The notes: a model not told the origin generated them from the letters alone. 64,000 nt of DNA from JBBDJB01 sp040880125 (GCA_040880125.1 JBBDJB010000053.1:1-64000), one strand, 5' to 3'. Shown: positions 9,116-18,221, counted from the first letter of the stretch. Numbers and translations are program-made.

Positions 9116-9943
9116 TCATTGGGCGAGAAACAGCGACCGCTGCGAATAACGCATAACGTGCAGGGCGGTCTCGCCGAACAGCCGCCGTCGCAGCAGGCTC
9201 TTCGCACTGTTTCCCACGACAATCACGTCGGCGTCAAGCTCGTCCGCCTCTTCCAGTAGACCATCGCAAGGCGAGCCGCTGCAATGTTCCAGTTCGGCCT
9301 TGATGCCATGGGCTTGAAAGTAAGCGCCCGCATCGACCAGGAGTCGCCCCGCCGCGGCTTCATCTTCCTGAAAGTTGACTACCCGGACGCGAGAACTAGC
9401 CCATAGGCCGAGCTGTACGAAGCGCTTCATGGTCTTGGCGGACTCCATCGAGCCGCTATAGCCAACGAGGATCCGCTCAATCGGCCGCGGCTGCAAGGAG
9501 ACCGCCAGGATCGGCCGCACGCCGCTGTGCACGAGCTCGACCAGCGTGTCGGACGGATCGTCCACCACGCCATGCTCGAACAGCGTCTTCAGCCCGCAGA
9601 TGATCAGGTCGTGATAGCGGGCTTCGCTGATCATGCAGGCCAGCGGATCGCCCTGTTCGATCAGCATCCGATGCGCAACGCCCGCGGCCGCGGCGGCCGA
9701 TTCGAACTGCTGCGAGACGGTGTCGATGATCCGCTGGGCTTCCTGCAGCCGATGCTCGCGGAGTTCCTTGGCGGCTTCGCCCGCACCGAGCGGAACCGAG
9801 CCGACGTTGCCTAACCGCTGAACGTCGTACAGCGTGACGCCGGTCAACTCCGCGCCGTGTTCGCGTGCCAACTCGATAGCGGACCGCGTCGCAGCCGCCG
9901 CATATTCGACGTCTCCCAGTCCGACGAGAATTCGCTTGAGCAT
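9116..9943 (-). CDS. Tandem-domain universal stress protein (UspA family)
   Basis: 275 residues forming two Usp domains in tandem. The first runs from MLKRILVGLGDVEYAAAATRSAIELA to a degenerate C-terminal segment. The second starts at IERILVGYSGSMESAKTMKRFVQL and ends in DVIVVGNSAKSLLRRRLFGETALHVMRYSQ, where the family G-x2-G-x9-G(S/T) ATP site is only partly kept (GNSAKS). ATG 9943 has an excellent Shine-Dalgarno (GAGGTGGG); the open frame further upstream is unlikely to be translated. Its stop overlaps the possible ATG of the acyltransferase gene, so it probably heads a three-gene operon. Usp proteins bind nucleotides and modulate stress responses; the role here is unknown. Confidence 0.85.
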   Translation of the reverse strand: MLKRILVGLGDVEYAAAATRSAIELAREHGAELTGVTLYDVQRLGNVGSVPLGAGEAAKELREHRLQEAQRIIDTVSQQFESAAAAAGVAHRMLIEQGDPLACMISEARYHDLIICGLKTLFEHGVVDDPSDTLVELVHSGVRPILAVSLQPRPIERILVGYSGSMESAKTMKRFVQLGLWASSRVRVVNFQEDEAAAGRLLVDAGAYFQAHGIKAELEHCSGSPCDGLLEEADELDADVIVVGNSAKSLLRRRLFGETALHVMRYSQRSLFLAQ

Positions 9944-10159
9944 CGTTCCCACCTCACCCCCGGGCGCGACTCGGCCGTCCATACTTAAGACGTGTACACC
10001 GTCCGCCCGATTGGAAAGTTTACCGCGCCGATGGGCCATTCGCTCGTGAAGGGCCCCACATCTTTGCCGGAAGGTTAACCACGGGGTTATGCGGAACGTC
10101 GCGGCTGTTCCGGTCGTGAGCCCGGGACTCTTTACCCACCGAGAGCCGTCCACGCACGA

Positions 10160-13057
10160 CTACGAGTTAGTACCGGTTTTCGCCGGCGTCGATTCTTCTT
10201 TCTCCTCGTTCGCCACACGCGGCGCCCGCCAGCGCCGGACGAGCTTCACCAGCTCGACCGTCCAAAATACGAAGCTACCCAGCGCCACGCACAGCCCGAG
10301 CTGCGCGGCGGAGAGCGGCACCGTGCTGAAGATCGATTGCATAAACGGCACGTACACGGCGATGAGTTGGAGCGCTGTGGTCAATACGACTGCCCCCAAC
10401 ATCGCCGGGTTCGAAAATGGACCGATGCGAAAGAACGAATCGACCTGCGACCGGACGGTCAGCGCCAGGGCCATTTGGGCAAACGTAAGGGTCGTAAAGA
10501 TCATCGTCTGCCAGACTTGGTCGTCTGGAGAATAGAAATAGTACCCCAGCCCCAGCGACGAGATGCCCGTCACCAGACCGATCCAGAGGATGTCGATGCC
10601 CACGCCACGGGAAAAGATACTCTCATCGGCCGGAAATGGCAGTCTCCGCATCACTCCGCGCTCGGCCGGCTCCAACCCGAGCGCGAGGGCCGGAGGCCCA
10701 TCGGTCACCAGGTTGATCCACAGGATCTGCAGCGGCAACAGCGGCAGCGGCATGCCTAAAAACGGTGCCAACAGCATCACCAAGATTTCGCCGGCGTTGG
10801 CGCTGAGTAGATACTTGATGAACTTGCGGATGTTGTCGAAAATCATGCGGCCTTCTTCGATGGCGGCCACGATCGTGGCGAAGTTGTCGTCGCGCAGCAC
10901 CATGTCGGCGGCCTCTTTCGAGACGTCCGTGCCGGTAATGCCCATCGCCACGCCAATGTCCGCCTGCCGCAGGGCCGGTGCGTCGTTCACTCCGTCGCCG
11001 GTCATCGCCACGACCTGCCCCTGTTTTTGAAGCGCCTTTACGAGGCTGAGCTTGTGCTTCGGGGACACTCGGGCGTAGACGGAGCATGTGTTCACAAGCT
11101 CATCCAGTTGGTTCTCGTCAAGCGCGTCGAGCTGCTGCCCTGTGACGACGCCCCCTTCGACGTCGATGCCCAACTCCGCGGCGATGTGCCGGCCCGTCAG
11201 CGGATGGTCCCCCGTGATCATCATCGGCCGTACGCCCGCCGTGCGGCAGGTGGCGACGGCGTCGCGGACTTCGGACCGTGGCGGGTCGATCATGCCGAAC
11301 AGACCCACGATAACCAGCTCCTGCTCGGTCGGCTGGGGCGTTTCACCGTTCGGCGCTACATCGACGCGGTACGCCAGGCCCAGCACTCGCATGCCCTGAT
11401 CGGCCAGCCGCTCATGAGCCTGGTCAATTCTGTTTCGCCAGGGCTCATCGAGAGGAACAGTCCCCTCGCCGGTCAAAACCCGATTGCCAATCTCCAGCAG
11501 GCTGTCCACCGCACCCTTGGTAAAGGAGACGAACACCGGCCCATCGCTCCGCTGCCCGTCGCTCTGCTGCCCGTCGTGAGGCTGCCCGTCGTGAGGCTGC
11601 CCGTCGTGAGGCTGCCCGTCGTGAGGCTGCCCCTCGAGCGGCAGTGCCTTCAGCCACTCGGGCCGATCCCCGCGGCCATCGGAGAGACGATGTACCGTGG
11701 TCATCCGCTTACGGACCGCTTCGAATGGCAGCTCCGCGACGCGAGGAGTCTCTTTCTCCAGTAACGCCTTGGACAGCCCGACCCGATCGGCGGCGACGAC
11801 TAGCGCGCCTTCGGTCGAATCGCCGACGATGCGCTGGCCGTGTTCATCACTCTCCAAGATGGCATCATTGCACAGGGCGCCGCCGACCAGCAGGAGGCTC
11901 ATCAAGGGATGTTCCTCCGGCACCAGGCTATTGTGCCCGGCATCCGCGGACGAACCCGGCGTCTCCAAATCGATCCGCTCGCCGGCCACTTCCAGCACGG
12001 TGACCGTCATTTCGTTCCGCGTCAGGGTGCCGGTCTTATCGGAGCAGATGGTGGTCACCGAGCCGAGCGTCTCCACCGCCGGAAGCTTGCGAATCAGCGC
12101 GTTGCGACGCAGCATCCGCTGTGCGCCCAGTGCCAGGGCGATCGTCACCACCGCCGGCAATCCCTCGGGCACGGCGGCTACCGCCAGGCTGACGGCCGTC
12201 AAAAACATCAGCTTCAGATCCTCGGACCGCGCCAGCCCGAGAATAAAGATCACCGCCACGATCGCCAGCGCTATGGCCGCCAGCACCTTTCCCAAATGGT
12301 CAAGGCGCTGCTGCAGAGGCGTGGTCTCCTTGACCACCTGTTGAATCATCGTGGCGATGGCGCCCAGTTCCGTCTGCATGCCGGTAGCGGTAACGATCAT
12401 CAGGCCTCGCCCGTAGGCGACCGATGTGCCCATGTAGGCCATGTTGCGGCGCTCGGCGAGCGGAGGATCGCCATCAAGCGCGGCGGCATCTTTATCCACT
12501 GACTGCGATTCCCCGGTCAGCGGGGCTTCCTCGACGCGCAGATTCGCCGCGTCGCTCAATCGCCCGTCTGCAGGCACCAGCGTGCCCGCCTCCAGCAGAA
12601 CCACGTCGCCCGGCACGATCTCATCCGCTCCGATTTCTTGGACATGTCCTCCCCGGCGAACTTTGACGTGCGGGACACTCAGCTTCCGCAGTGCGGCGAT
12701 GGCCCGTTCGGCGCGGTACTCCTGGCGAAAGCCCAGCAGGGCGTTGAGTGCCACGATCGCGAGGATGGCGACCGCATCGGTGAAATCCCCCAGCGCGGCG
12801 GAGACGACCGCCGCGACGATCAAGATCACCACCAGCGTACTGGTGACTTGTTCCCACAAAATCTGCCAGGGAGACGTCAGCCCCTGTTCTTTCAGCGCGT
12901 TGGGGCCGTACTGAGCGAGCCGCTTCGCGGCTTCCTCGGACCCGAGCCCTTGCTGAATATCGACATCCAACTCCTGGGCGACCTGTTCGTCCGAGAGCCG
13001 ATACCAGGCAGTCCCGCTGCGCTGGTCGCGCTGCTGCTGGTCGGCGGTCTCGGTCAT
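10160..13057 (-). CDS. P2-type cation-transporting ATPase (SERCA/PMCA-like)
   Basis: 965-residue P-type ATPase. It has an N-terminal cation_ATPase_N domain (YRLSDEQVAQELDVD), the actuator TGES loop (APLTGESQS), the PEGLP motif in M4 (AVPEGLPAVVT), the phosphorylated Asp D340 in DKTGTLT, and the hinge motif MTGDGVNDAPAL. Ten or so membrane segments can be seen, four of them after the hinge. It should export or sequester calcium or a similar cation using ATP; ion choice cannot be fixed by eye. The nucleotide-binding domain carries an unusual run of QPHDG repeats (see 11566-11625). Start ATG 13057 is the natural N-terminus (MTETADQQQ). It is transcribed away from the diadenylate cyclase gene and about 216 bases ahead of the stress-protein gene. 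Confidence 0.92.
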   Translation of the reverse strand: MTETADQQQRDQRSGTAWYRLSDEQVAQELDVDIQQGLGSEEAAKRLAQYGPNALKEQGLTSPWQILWEQVTSTLVVILIVAAVVSAALGDFTDAVAILAIVALNALLGFRQEYRAERAIAALRKLSVPHVKVRRGGHVQEIGADEIVPGDVVLLEAGTLVPADGRLSDAANLRVEEAPLTGESQSVDKDAAALDGDPPLAERRNMAYMGTSVAYGRGLMIVTATGMQTELGAIATMIQQVVKETTPLQQRLDHLGKVLAAIALAIVAVIFILGLARSEDLKLMFLTAVSLAVAAVPEGLPAVVTIALALGAQRMLRRNALIRKLPAVETLGSVTTICSDKTGTLTRNEMTVTVLEVAGERIDLETPGSSADAGHNSLVPEEHPLMSLLLVGGALCNDAILESDEHGQRIVGDSTEGALVVAADRVGLSKALLEKETPRVAELPFEAVRKRMTTVHRLSDGRGDRPEWLKALPLEGQPHDGQPHDGQPHDGQPHDGQQSDGQRSDGPVFVSFTKGAVDSLLEIGNRVLTGEGTVPLDEPWRNRIDQAHERLADQGMRVLGLAYRVDVAPNGETPQPTEQELVIVGLFGMIDPPRSEVRDAVATCRTAGVRPMMITGDHPLTGRHIAAELGIDVEGGVVTGQQLDALDENQLDELVNTCSVYARVSPKHKLSLVKALQKQGQVVAMTGDGVNDAPALRQADIGVAMGITGTDVSKEAADMVLRDDNFATIVAAIEEGRMIFDNIRKFIKYLLSANAGEILVMLLAPFLGMPLPLLPLQILWINLVTDGPPALALGLEPAERGVMRRLPFPADESIFSRGVGIDILWIGLVTGISSLGLGYYFYSPDDQVWQTMIFTTLTFAQMALALTVRSQVDSFFRIGPFSNPAMLGAVVLTTALQLIAVYVPFMQSIFSTVPLSAAQLGLCVALGSFVFWTVELVKLVRRWRAPRVANEEKEESTPAKTGTNS
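11566..11625 (-). repeat. In-frame 15-bp tandem repeat (4 perfect units)
   Basis: Four exact tandem copies of GCTGCCCGTCGTGAG (plus-strand reading) flanked by degraded copies, total span about 11536-11640. In the ATPase frame they encode QPHDG repeated four times, then QQSDG and QRSDG. The repeat sits in the cytoplasmic nucleotide-binding domain between WLKALPLEG and the FVSFTKGAVD motif. The unit is a multiple of three, so copy-number change would keep the frame. Confidence 0.9.
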
Positions 13058-13289
13058 GGGTGACGGGGTTAAGGGCGGGCAGTATCGATGGGAAAGCCAT
13101 CAGGCACATCGCCAATCTTGACGCCAACAACGGAAACCCACAACCCGTGCGGCAAGCGAGCGCCGCGGCACCACGCTCACCGTTCGGTCGTGGTTGCCTG
13201 TGCGCCGGAAACCCACTACATTGCAGTAACCGGTGGCCGGCGGGCCACGGCTCTTTGTCGCGGCACCCCTGGTCTGTTAGTCAAGCGGG

Positions 13290-14231
13290 ATGGTTCCACA
13301 GACGCAGTTCACCGAACGGCTCGAGGCGATGTGCCAGGCGGCCGTGCGCCTCTTCAGAACCCACGAGTCGGACGCGCTGCTTTTGCTGCTGGACGGCCCC
13401 ACCGATTGGCAGCGCCTTAAGGCCTCCACCGATGGTCTGCCGCTATTAGTCGCCGCCGATCGCAAAGAGCAGTTGGAAGGCGCCGCGGACGCGGACATCT
13501 TCACCATTTTGCTCGATATGGCAGGCAACTCCGTCTATGAGCGGCTCACCCAGGCGATGCTCGAAAGCGTCGCCGACGACATGCTCGCTCCCGGGGCGAG
13601 TGTCGTGGCACTATACAGCGGGTTTGAAGCCGGCAATATCGACTCGCTCAGCGTCATTCGCCTCGGCGAACACCTGGGTCGGTTGACCGTGCGCGACTTG
13701 CGGCAGTTGGAAACCGGCGTTCCGCTCGACACGCTTAAGCTCGTCGTTGATCTGGCCGTGGACATCGGCCGCGAAGGCCGCGAAGGCAAGCCGGTGGGAA
13801 CACTGTTTGTCGTGGGCGATCACCGCAAGACGCTCGCGCACTGCCATCCGGTCGGCTTCGATCCGGTAAAAGGCTACAGCCGCAAAGATCGGAATCTGAA
13901 CGACCCCAAGGTCCGCGAGGGCATTAAAGAGATCGCTCAGATGGACGGGGCAATTATCGTCTCGTCGCAGGGCGTCGTGGAAGCGGCGGCGCAGTTCATT
14001 TCAGCCCCGGCCGCTAACGTGACGCTGTCAAAAGGATTGGGGACGCGCCACTGGGCTGCCGCCGCCATCAGCCGCGCCACGAAGGCTGTGGCCGTCGCGG
14101 TGAGCGAAACCAATGGCACGGTGCGCATCTTTCAAAACGGCGAGGTCATGCTGCGAATCGAGCCGTTCCGCCGCGCAATGAAGTGGAAAGACTTCGACGG
14201 CGACTTGACCGCGTCGCAGGCCGGCGAGTGA
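13290..14231 (+). CDS. Diadenylate cyclase (DisA_N/DAC domain) protein
   Basis: 313-residue soluble protein whose C-terminal half is a DAC domain, which makes the second messenger c-di-AMP from two ATP. Seen: GTLFVVGD, GFDPVKGYSRKDRN, the metal-binding DGA at residues 219-221 (IAQMDGAIIVSSQGVVEAAA) and the substrate loop GTRHWAAAAIS at 251-261. In the families I know the last motif is GTRHRAA, so R255 is replaced by W here. The N-terminal half (about 150 residues) has no family I recognise. There are no membrane segments or DNA-binding helix-hairpin-helix, so it is neither CdaA- nor DisA-type in architecture. ATG 13290 lies in a divergent gap with the ATPase gene; its ribosome-binding site is weak. 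Confidence 0.78.
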   Translation: MVPQTQFTERLEAMCQAAVRLFRTHESDALLLLLDGPTDWQRLKASTDGLPLLVAADRKEQLEGAADADIFTILLDMAGNSVYERLTQAMLESVADDMLAPGASVVALYSGFEAGNIDSLSVIRLGEHLGRLTVRDLRQLETGVPLDTLKLVVDLAVDIGREGREGKPVGTLFVVGDHRKTLAHCHPVGFDPVKGYSRKDRNLNDPKVREGIKEIAQMDGAIIVSSQGVVEAAAQFISAPAANVTLSKGLGTRHWAAAAISRATKAVAVAVSETNGTVRIFQNGEVMLRIEPFRRAMKWKDFDGDLTASQAGE

Positions 14232-14246
14232 CCACAGCTCGACATA

Positions 14247-14315
14247 CACAGGCAGAAACGCCTGTGCCGCCTCTTACTCCCTCTCCCCGCCGGGGAGAGG
14301 GCCGGGGAGAGGGGG
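14247..14315. repeat. Palindromic repeats between convergent genes
   Basis: A CACAGGCAGAAACGCCTGTG palindrome at 14247-14266 is followed by the CTCCCTCTCCCC / GGGGAGAGGGCC element at 14277-14315. Both families recur elsewhere in the window. The element lies between the diadenylate cyclase gene and nnrE, which face each other. Confidence 0.75.
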
Positions 14316-14454
14316 GTACTCTTTGTGCACTTCAATCGGAGCGAACCTCCTGCACAACGTCCTGCAAGTGCAGCGTCGATCGCCATGCTTTGAGTTGAAC
14401 GGCTCACTGCCGGAAAAGTACTGCTGGCCAAGGTGATCAGTGGCACTCGTCAAT

Positions 14455-15132
14455 TCACTCCCGCAGCATCTCCTCGACCAGCCGGCGCGGCACTCCAATA
14501 TCCTGGACGTGCACCGTGCCGACATAAGGCCGGGCGTGCGGATGTTCAAAGCCGGGCTTGGACGCCACGAACGTGCACGTGAGGGCGGCGCGGATCGTGC
14601 TGGACGCCGGCTCGCCAGTATCGCAATCCAGCCCGCTCGGAACATCGACCGCCAACCGCTTCGCGAGATGTTCGTTCATCCAATCGATGACGCGATCCAT
14701 AGGATCGCGGGGCTCGCCCTTGGCGCCCGTGCCGAGCAGCGCATCAACCAGCCAGGCGGCGCCGCGCGTCACTTCGTCAAACCGCTCGCGCCGCGGCTGG
14801 TCGCCGCACACGTGGATCGGTACGTCGCTATGGGTGAGAATGCGGTAATTCGCCAGCGCGTCCCCCGATAGCTCTTCGGGATCCGCTACCAAAAACACGC
14901 GAACCGGCACGCACCGGATGTCCAAATGCCGGGCGATAACGAAGCCGTCGCCTGCATTGTTGCCTTTGCCGCAACAAACAACCACCTCGCCGTTAGCGCC
15001 AAGCTGCAGCAAGGTATCTACCGTGCCGCGGCCGGCGTTCTCCATCAGCACGATCGAGGACATGCCGTACTCGTCGACGGCCCGCTGATCGATCTGGCGG
15101 CACTGCTGGCGGGTTAACGTGTTTGGTTGCAT
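14455..15132 (-). CDS. nnrE: NAD(P)H-hydrate epimerase (YjeF_N domain)
   Basis: 225-residue stand-alone YjeF N-terminal domain. It interconverts the R and S epimers of damaged, hydrated NAD(P)H so that the S-specific dehydratase can repair them. Signatures: LMENAGRGTVDTLLQ, VVCCGKGNNAGDGFVIARHL, LVDALLGTGAKGEPR, and the C-terminal VDVPSGLDCDTGE. The dehydratase (YjeF_C) domain, often fused, is absent. ATG 15132 is preceded by GAGGGCTCCAGG and starts the conserved N-terminus (MQPNTLTRQQCRQID). The frame is open further upstream but reads through low-quality sequence. It is a single-gene unit facing the diadenylate cyclase gene. Confidence 0.88.
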   Translation of the reverse strand: MQPNTLTRQQCRQIDQRAVDEYGMSSIVLMENAGRGTVDTLLQLGANGEVVVCCGKGNNAGDGFVIARHLDIRCVPVRVFLVADPEELSGDALANYRILTHSDVPIHVCGDQPRRERFDEVTRGAAWLVDALLGTGAKGEPRDPMDRVIDWMNEHLAKRLAVDVPSGLDCDTGEPASSTIRAALTCTFVASKPGFEHPHARPYVGTVHVQDIGVPRRLVEEMLRE

Positions 15133-15437
15133 CCTGGAGCCCTCGGCAACGTAGAGTCGCGTCCTGTGTATGCTGCGACCACTTCGCGAATGTGGCACAG
15201 ATATTCCTGGCGGTGCCTTGATCTTATTCGTATGAGCTCGATTTCGCGAACCGCGTCGGCCTCCGTGACTTGACGCTAGCGTGGGGTTGAAACTACAGTC
15301 ATCGCCGTCGCGCTGACAGAGCCTTGCACAGGCAAGCAGTCGCAACTCAGGCACAGGCAGAAATGTCTGTGCCAGGTTAAAAGCACGGCTGTGCCACGGA
15401 TTCCAATCCACCACTGGCAATCGGAGTAGACGACGCG
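15133..15437. other. Intergenic region, divergent
   Basis: About 300 bases between nnrE and the 2-hydroxyacid dehydrogenase gene, which point away from each other. It contains one copy of the CACAGACA-type palindrome at 15351-15373 (GCACAGGCAGAAATGTCTGT...). No gene or convincing promoter was found. Confidence 0.5.
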
Positions 15438-16409
15438 GTGCCAAAGATCCGAATCATACTTTGCTATCCGGTCGAGCCGCATCACGTGGACAGGATTGCC
15501 CAGGCCGCCGGCGAGGCCGAAGTCATCGATGCCGGACAACAGCGCGTGGCCGAGGAGTTGCTCGACGCGGATCTGTTTTGCGGGCACCCAAAGGTGCCGG
15601 TGCCGTGGGACGACATTGTCCGGCAGGGCCGATTGAAGTGGATTCAATCCTCCGCCGCGGGGCTCGATCATTGCCTGGTGCCGTCGGTGATCGCGTCGGA
15701 CGTGGTGGTGACCAGCGCCTCCGGTGTGCTGGCCGACCAGGTCGCTGAGCATACGATCGCCCTGTTGACCGCTCACTTGCGAAGCTTGCCGACGTTTTTC
15801 CGCGCTCAACAGAACAAGCAGTTCGTCCGTCTGCCGACGCGCGACCTGCACGATGCCACGGTGGGAATCGTCGGTCTGGGCGGGGTCGGCCGCCGGTTGG
15901 CCGAGCTGCTAAGCGCCTTCCGAACTCGCATCATTGCGACCGACTGGTGCCCAGTGGATAAGCCTCCGCACGTGGAAAGCCTTTGGCCGGCGAACCGGCT
16001 GCCGGACCTGTTGGCGGCTTCGGATCACGTGGTACTGTGCGCACCGCTCAATACGCACACACGCGGGATGATCGATTCGGAAGCGCTCGCGCAGATGCGC
16101 CAGGGCTCGCTGTTGGTGAACGTCGCCCGAGGCCCGCTGGTCGTCGAACGCGATCTGGTCGCCGCGATCGAGTCCGGTCACTTGGGCGGCGCCGCCCTTG
16201 ATGTCACCGAGGAAGAGCCGCTCTCGCCCAGCAGCCGCCTTTGGGATCTGCCGGGCGTGATCATCACCCCGCACGTGGCGGGCCAGAGCGCGCGGCGCAT
16301 CGACAAGATGACCGACTTCTTTTGCGAGAACTTGCAGCGCTATCTCCGCAACGAGCCGCTCTTGAATGTAGTCGACAAGCAACTCGGTTTTCCGCTACGC
16401 GGAAAGTAA
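15438..16409 (+). CDS. D-2-hydroxyacid dehydrogenase (NAD-dependent)
   Basis: 323-residue member of the D-isomer-specific 2-hydroxyacid dehydrogenase family (phosphoglycerate/glyoxylate/hydroxypyruvate reductase relatives). The NAD-binding fold carries GLGGVGRRL. The catalytic triad is visible as Arg in VNVARGPLV, Glu in TEEEPLSP and His in ITPHVAGQSARR. The N-terminal segment has the substrate-domain motif QSSAAGLDH. Start is GTG 15438 (PKIRIILCYPVEPHH). Substrate cannot be assigned: family members reduce or oxidise many 2-keto/2-hydroxy acids. It stands alone between the nnrE promoter region and the kinase gene. Confidence 0.87.
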   Translation: MPKIRIILCYPVEPHHVDRIAQAAGEAEVIDAGQQRVAEELLDADLFCGHPKVPVPWDDIVRQGRLKWIQSSAAGLDHCLVPSVIASDVVVTSASGVLADQVAEHTIALLTAHLRSLPTFFRAQQNKQFVRLPTRDLHDATVGIVGLGGVGRRLAELLSAFRTRIIATDWCPVDKPPHVESLWPANRLPDLLAASDHVVLCAPLNTHTRGMIDSEALAQMRQGSLLVNVARGPLVVERDLVAAIESGHLGGAALDVTEEEPLSPSSRLWDLPGVIITPHVAGQSARRIDKMTDFFCENLQRYLRNEPLLNVVDKQLGFPLRGK

Positions 16410-16758
16410 CCACCTATTCCGGCGCAACATTACAGATGCCGGGGATGGGATTTTCCCGTATGACCGTGCGCTGTTGCTAGCAGCGAAGGCCATAAATCGC
16501 CACAAGCGGTCGATCCGCTGCGGCCGTTCGCGTGTCAATCCATGATTAACGCCAAGCACAGCGCAGTCGCTACCATTCTCTGCACGACCGGCGGCATTAG
16601 AATCCCGTTTCCCATCCCTATGGCGGGGGTCGCCCCATCTGGACGTCGCGCCCTCAGCGACTTATGATAGCGAACGCAACAGGCGGCCACGCATGGAATG
16701 CCGTCGCCACACGCCTTGCTTGCCCCACATCACTGCTTCCAAGAAGAGGCAGCTTTCC
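16410..16758. other. Intergenic region upstream of the kinase
   Basis: About 350 bases between two plus-strand genes. The kinase reading frame is open back to 16693, but that stretch does not look like protein sequence. No repeat, RNA gene or clear promoter was recognised. Confidence 0.45.
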
Positions 16759-17877
16759 ATGTCTACGACGATTTTTCAGGGCAGTCGTACAATCAACTTC
16801 AACGGGCAGGCCCCGTCGGCGGAGCAAGAGGCTCGGCGCTGTCCGGACGAGTTGGTTGAGCGATACCAGGGATTAATCGACGACCGGCGACTGAGCTGGA
16901 CCGAACATCTGCGGCTGAAGCGGATGCTGGGGGCCGGCGGCCAGGGCGTCGTCTTTCTCAGCGAACGCCGCGGCACGGACCGCTTTTCGTTGCCGGTCGC
17001 GCTGAAGATTTTTTCTCCCGAGCGCTACACCGACGGACGCAGCTACGACGAGGCGATGGCGCGCATCGCGCACGTCGCCAGCCGTGTCGCCCAGATTCAG
17101 CAGGATAATCTGCTGGACGTGCATAACTTCGTCGATCGCAATCGCATCCGCCTGATGGAAATGGAGTGGATCGACGGCTACGACCTGGAGCAGTTGCTCA
17201 CGATGGAGATGCTGCAGCGGGTGAAGGACCGGGTCAGCAACAAGCGGTGGGAGTATATCAATAACGTCATCGTTACCGCCGGGCCGGTTCACCCCCGGCT
17301 CAAGCCCGGTATCGCGGTGGCCATCGCCCGGGAGTGCCTGGCCGGTCTGGCGGCGCTGCACCGCGAAGAGATCGTGCACGGCGACTTGAAGCCGGCCAAC
17401 ATCATGCTCAAGCGGACCGGCAACGCGAAGATCGTCGACATCGGCTCGGCCATCGACCTGCAAGATCCTCCACCGGTGCGGACCTGCACGCCGACCTATG
17501 CGGCGCCGGAAGTTCTGGATCGCGACGAGTGCACTCCGCGGTCGGACCTGGCGAGCCTGGGTTACGTGTTAATCGAAATGCTGGCCGGTCGTCCGCTGTT
17601 CAGCGGCATCAGCGATTACAGCGCACTGTTGGAAGCGAAGCGGGCACTGCCGCACAACATCGAGCAGATTTTTCCGGAAGACGTGGCCCGAAACCGCATG
17701 CTGGTGAATTTCTGCCGTGGCCTGATCGCGCCGGACCCGATGCTGCGCTTTCCCAGCGCTGAAGCGGCCGACCTGGTGAAAGAAGGCGCTGCCGACTTTC
17801 AGCGGCAACTGGTCAAGGGCGATTTGGCGAGCGAATACGAGAACGAGATACGCGTTTGGCTGGAGGAGCTCGACTAG
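16759..17877 (+). CDS. Soluble Hanks-type serine/threonine protein kinase
   Basis: 372-residue eukaryotic-like kinase without a membrane segment or sensor domain. Seen: the glycine-rich loop GAGGQGVVF, the ATP lysine K83 in VALKIF, the catalytic loop HGDLKPAN with D209, the metal-binding Asp D227 in DIGS (the usual DFG Phe is Ile), TYAAPEVL and SDLASLGYVLIEMLAG. All catalytic residues are present, so it is probably active. An insert of about 40 residues (VKDRVSNKRWEYINNVIV) separates the two lobes. ATG 16759 follows AGAGG, while the frame open from 16693 lacks a good site. It is transcribed alone; no phosphatase or FHA gene is nearby, so its target is unknown. Confidence 0.87.
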   Translation: MSTTIFQGSRTINFNGQAPSAEQEARRCPDELVERYQGLIDDRRLSWTEHLRLKRMLGAGGQGVVFLSERRGTDRFSLPVALKIFSPERYTDGRSYDEAMARIAHVASRVAQIQQDNLLDVHNFVDRNRIRLMEMEWIDGYDLEQLLTMEMLQRVKDRVSNKRWEYINNVIVTAGPVHPRLKPGIAVAIARECLAGLAALHREEIVHGDLKPANIMLKRTGNAKIVDIGSAIDLQDPPPVRTCTPTYAAPEVLDRDECTPRSDLASLGYVLIEMLAGRPLFSGISDYSALLEAKRALPHNIEQIFPEDVARNRMLVNFCRGLIAPDPMLRFPSAEAADLVKEGAADFQRQLVKGDLASEYENEIRVWLEELD

Positions 17878-18221
17878 GTCTGCGATGCCTTCCTCCCGCG
17901 CCACGACGGGGCTTTCCAGCAGTGCCTTATCGCAATGCGGAGAATTGCGCAGTGGCATCAATGGCAAATACCGGCACTGCCGCGCCTTCAGTTTGCGACC
18001 GCGACATGAATGCCACGGTTGAGCATGTCTCACCGTACTTCACTTCTTACTCTGCGATTGTCTCGGTTTGCCTCGAACTGCGTTCGTGCATGGGTGTCCG
18101 CCCACACGATTGAAATGCAAAAGTATTTGCGACTACAATCACACAACACACGGCCGGACATGGCCTTCCCACCATTGGAAACGGCGGCCCGCCCGGGCGG
18201 CCATGGCATGGAGACCCCCCG
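17878..18221. other. Intergenic region with a candidate promoter
   Basis: About 340 bases between the kinase gene and the secreted-protein gene. It holds a good -35/-10 pair at 18110-18139 (listed separately) and no gene I can support. Confidence 0.5.
18110..18139 (+). promoter_or_regulatory. Candidate sigma70-type promoter
   Basis: TTGAAA at 18110-18115 and TACAAT at 18134-18139 are separated by 18 bases. This would place the transcript start near 18146, about 75 bases before the start of the secreted protein gene. Confidence 0.4.

Noticed and set aside
11536..11640. CRISPR-like repeat
   Set aside because: Units are contiguous 15-mers without spacers and are read in the ATPase frame.
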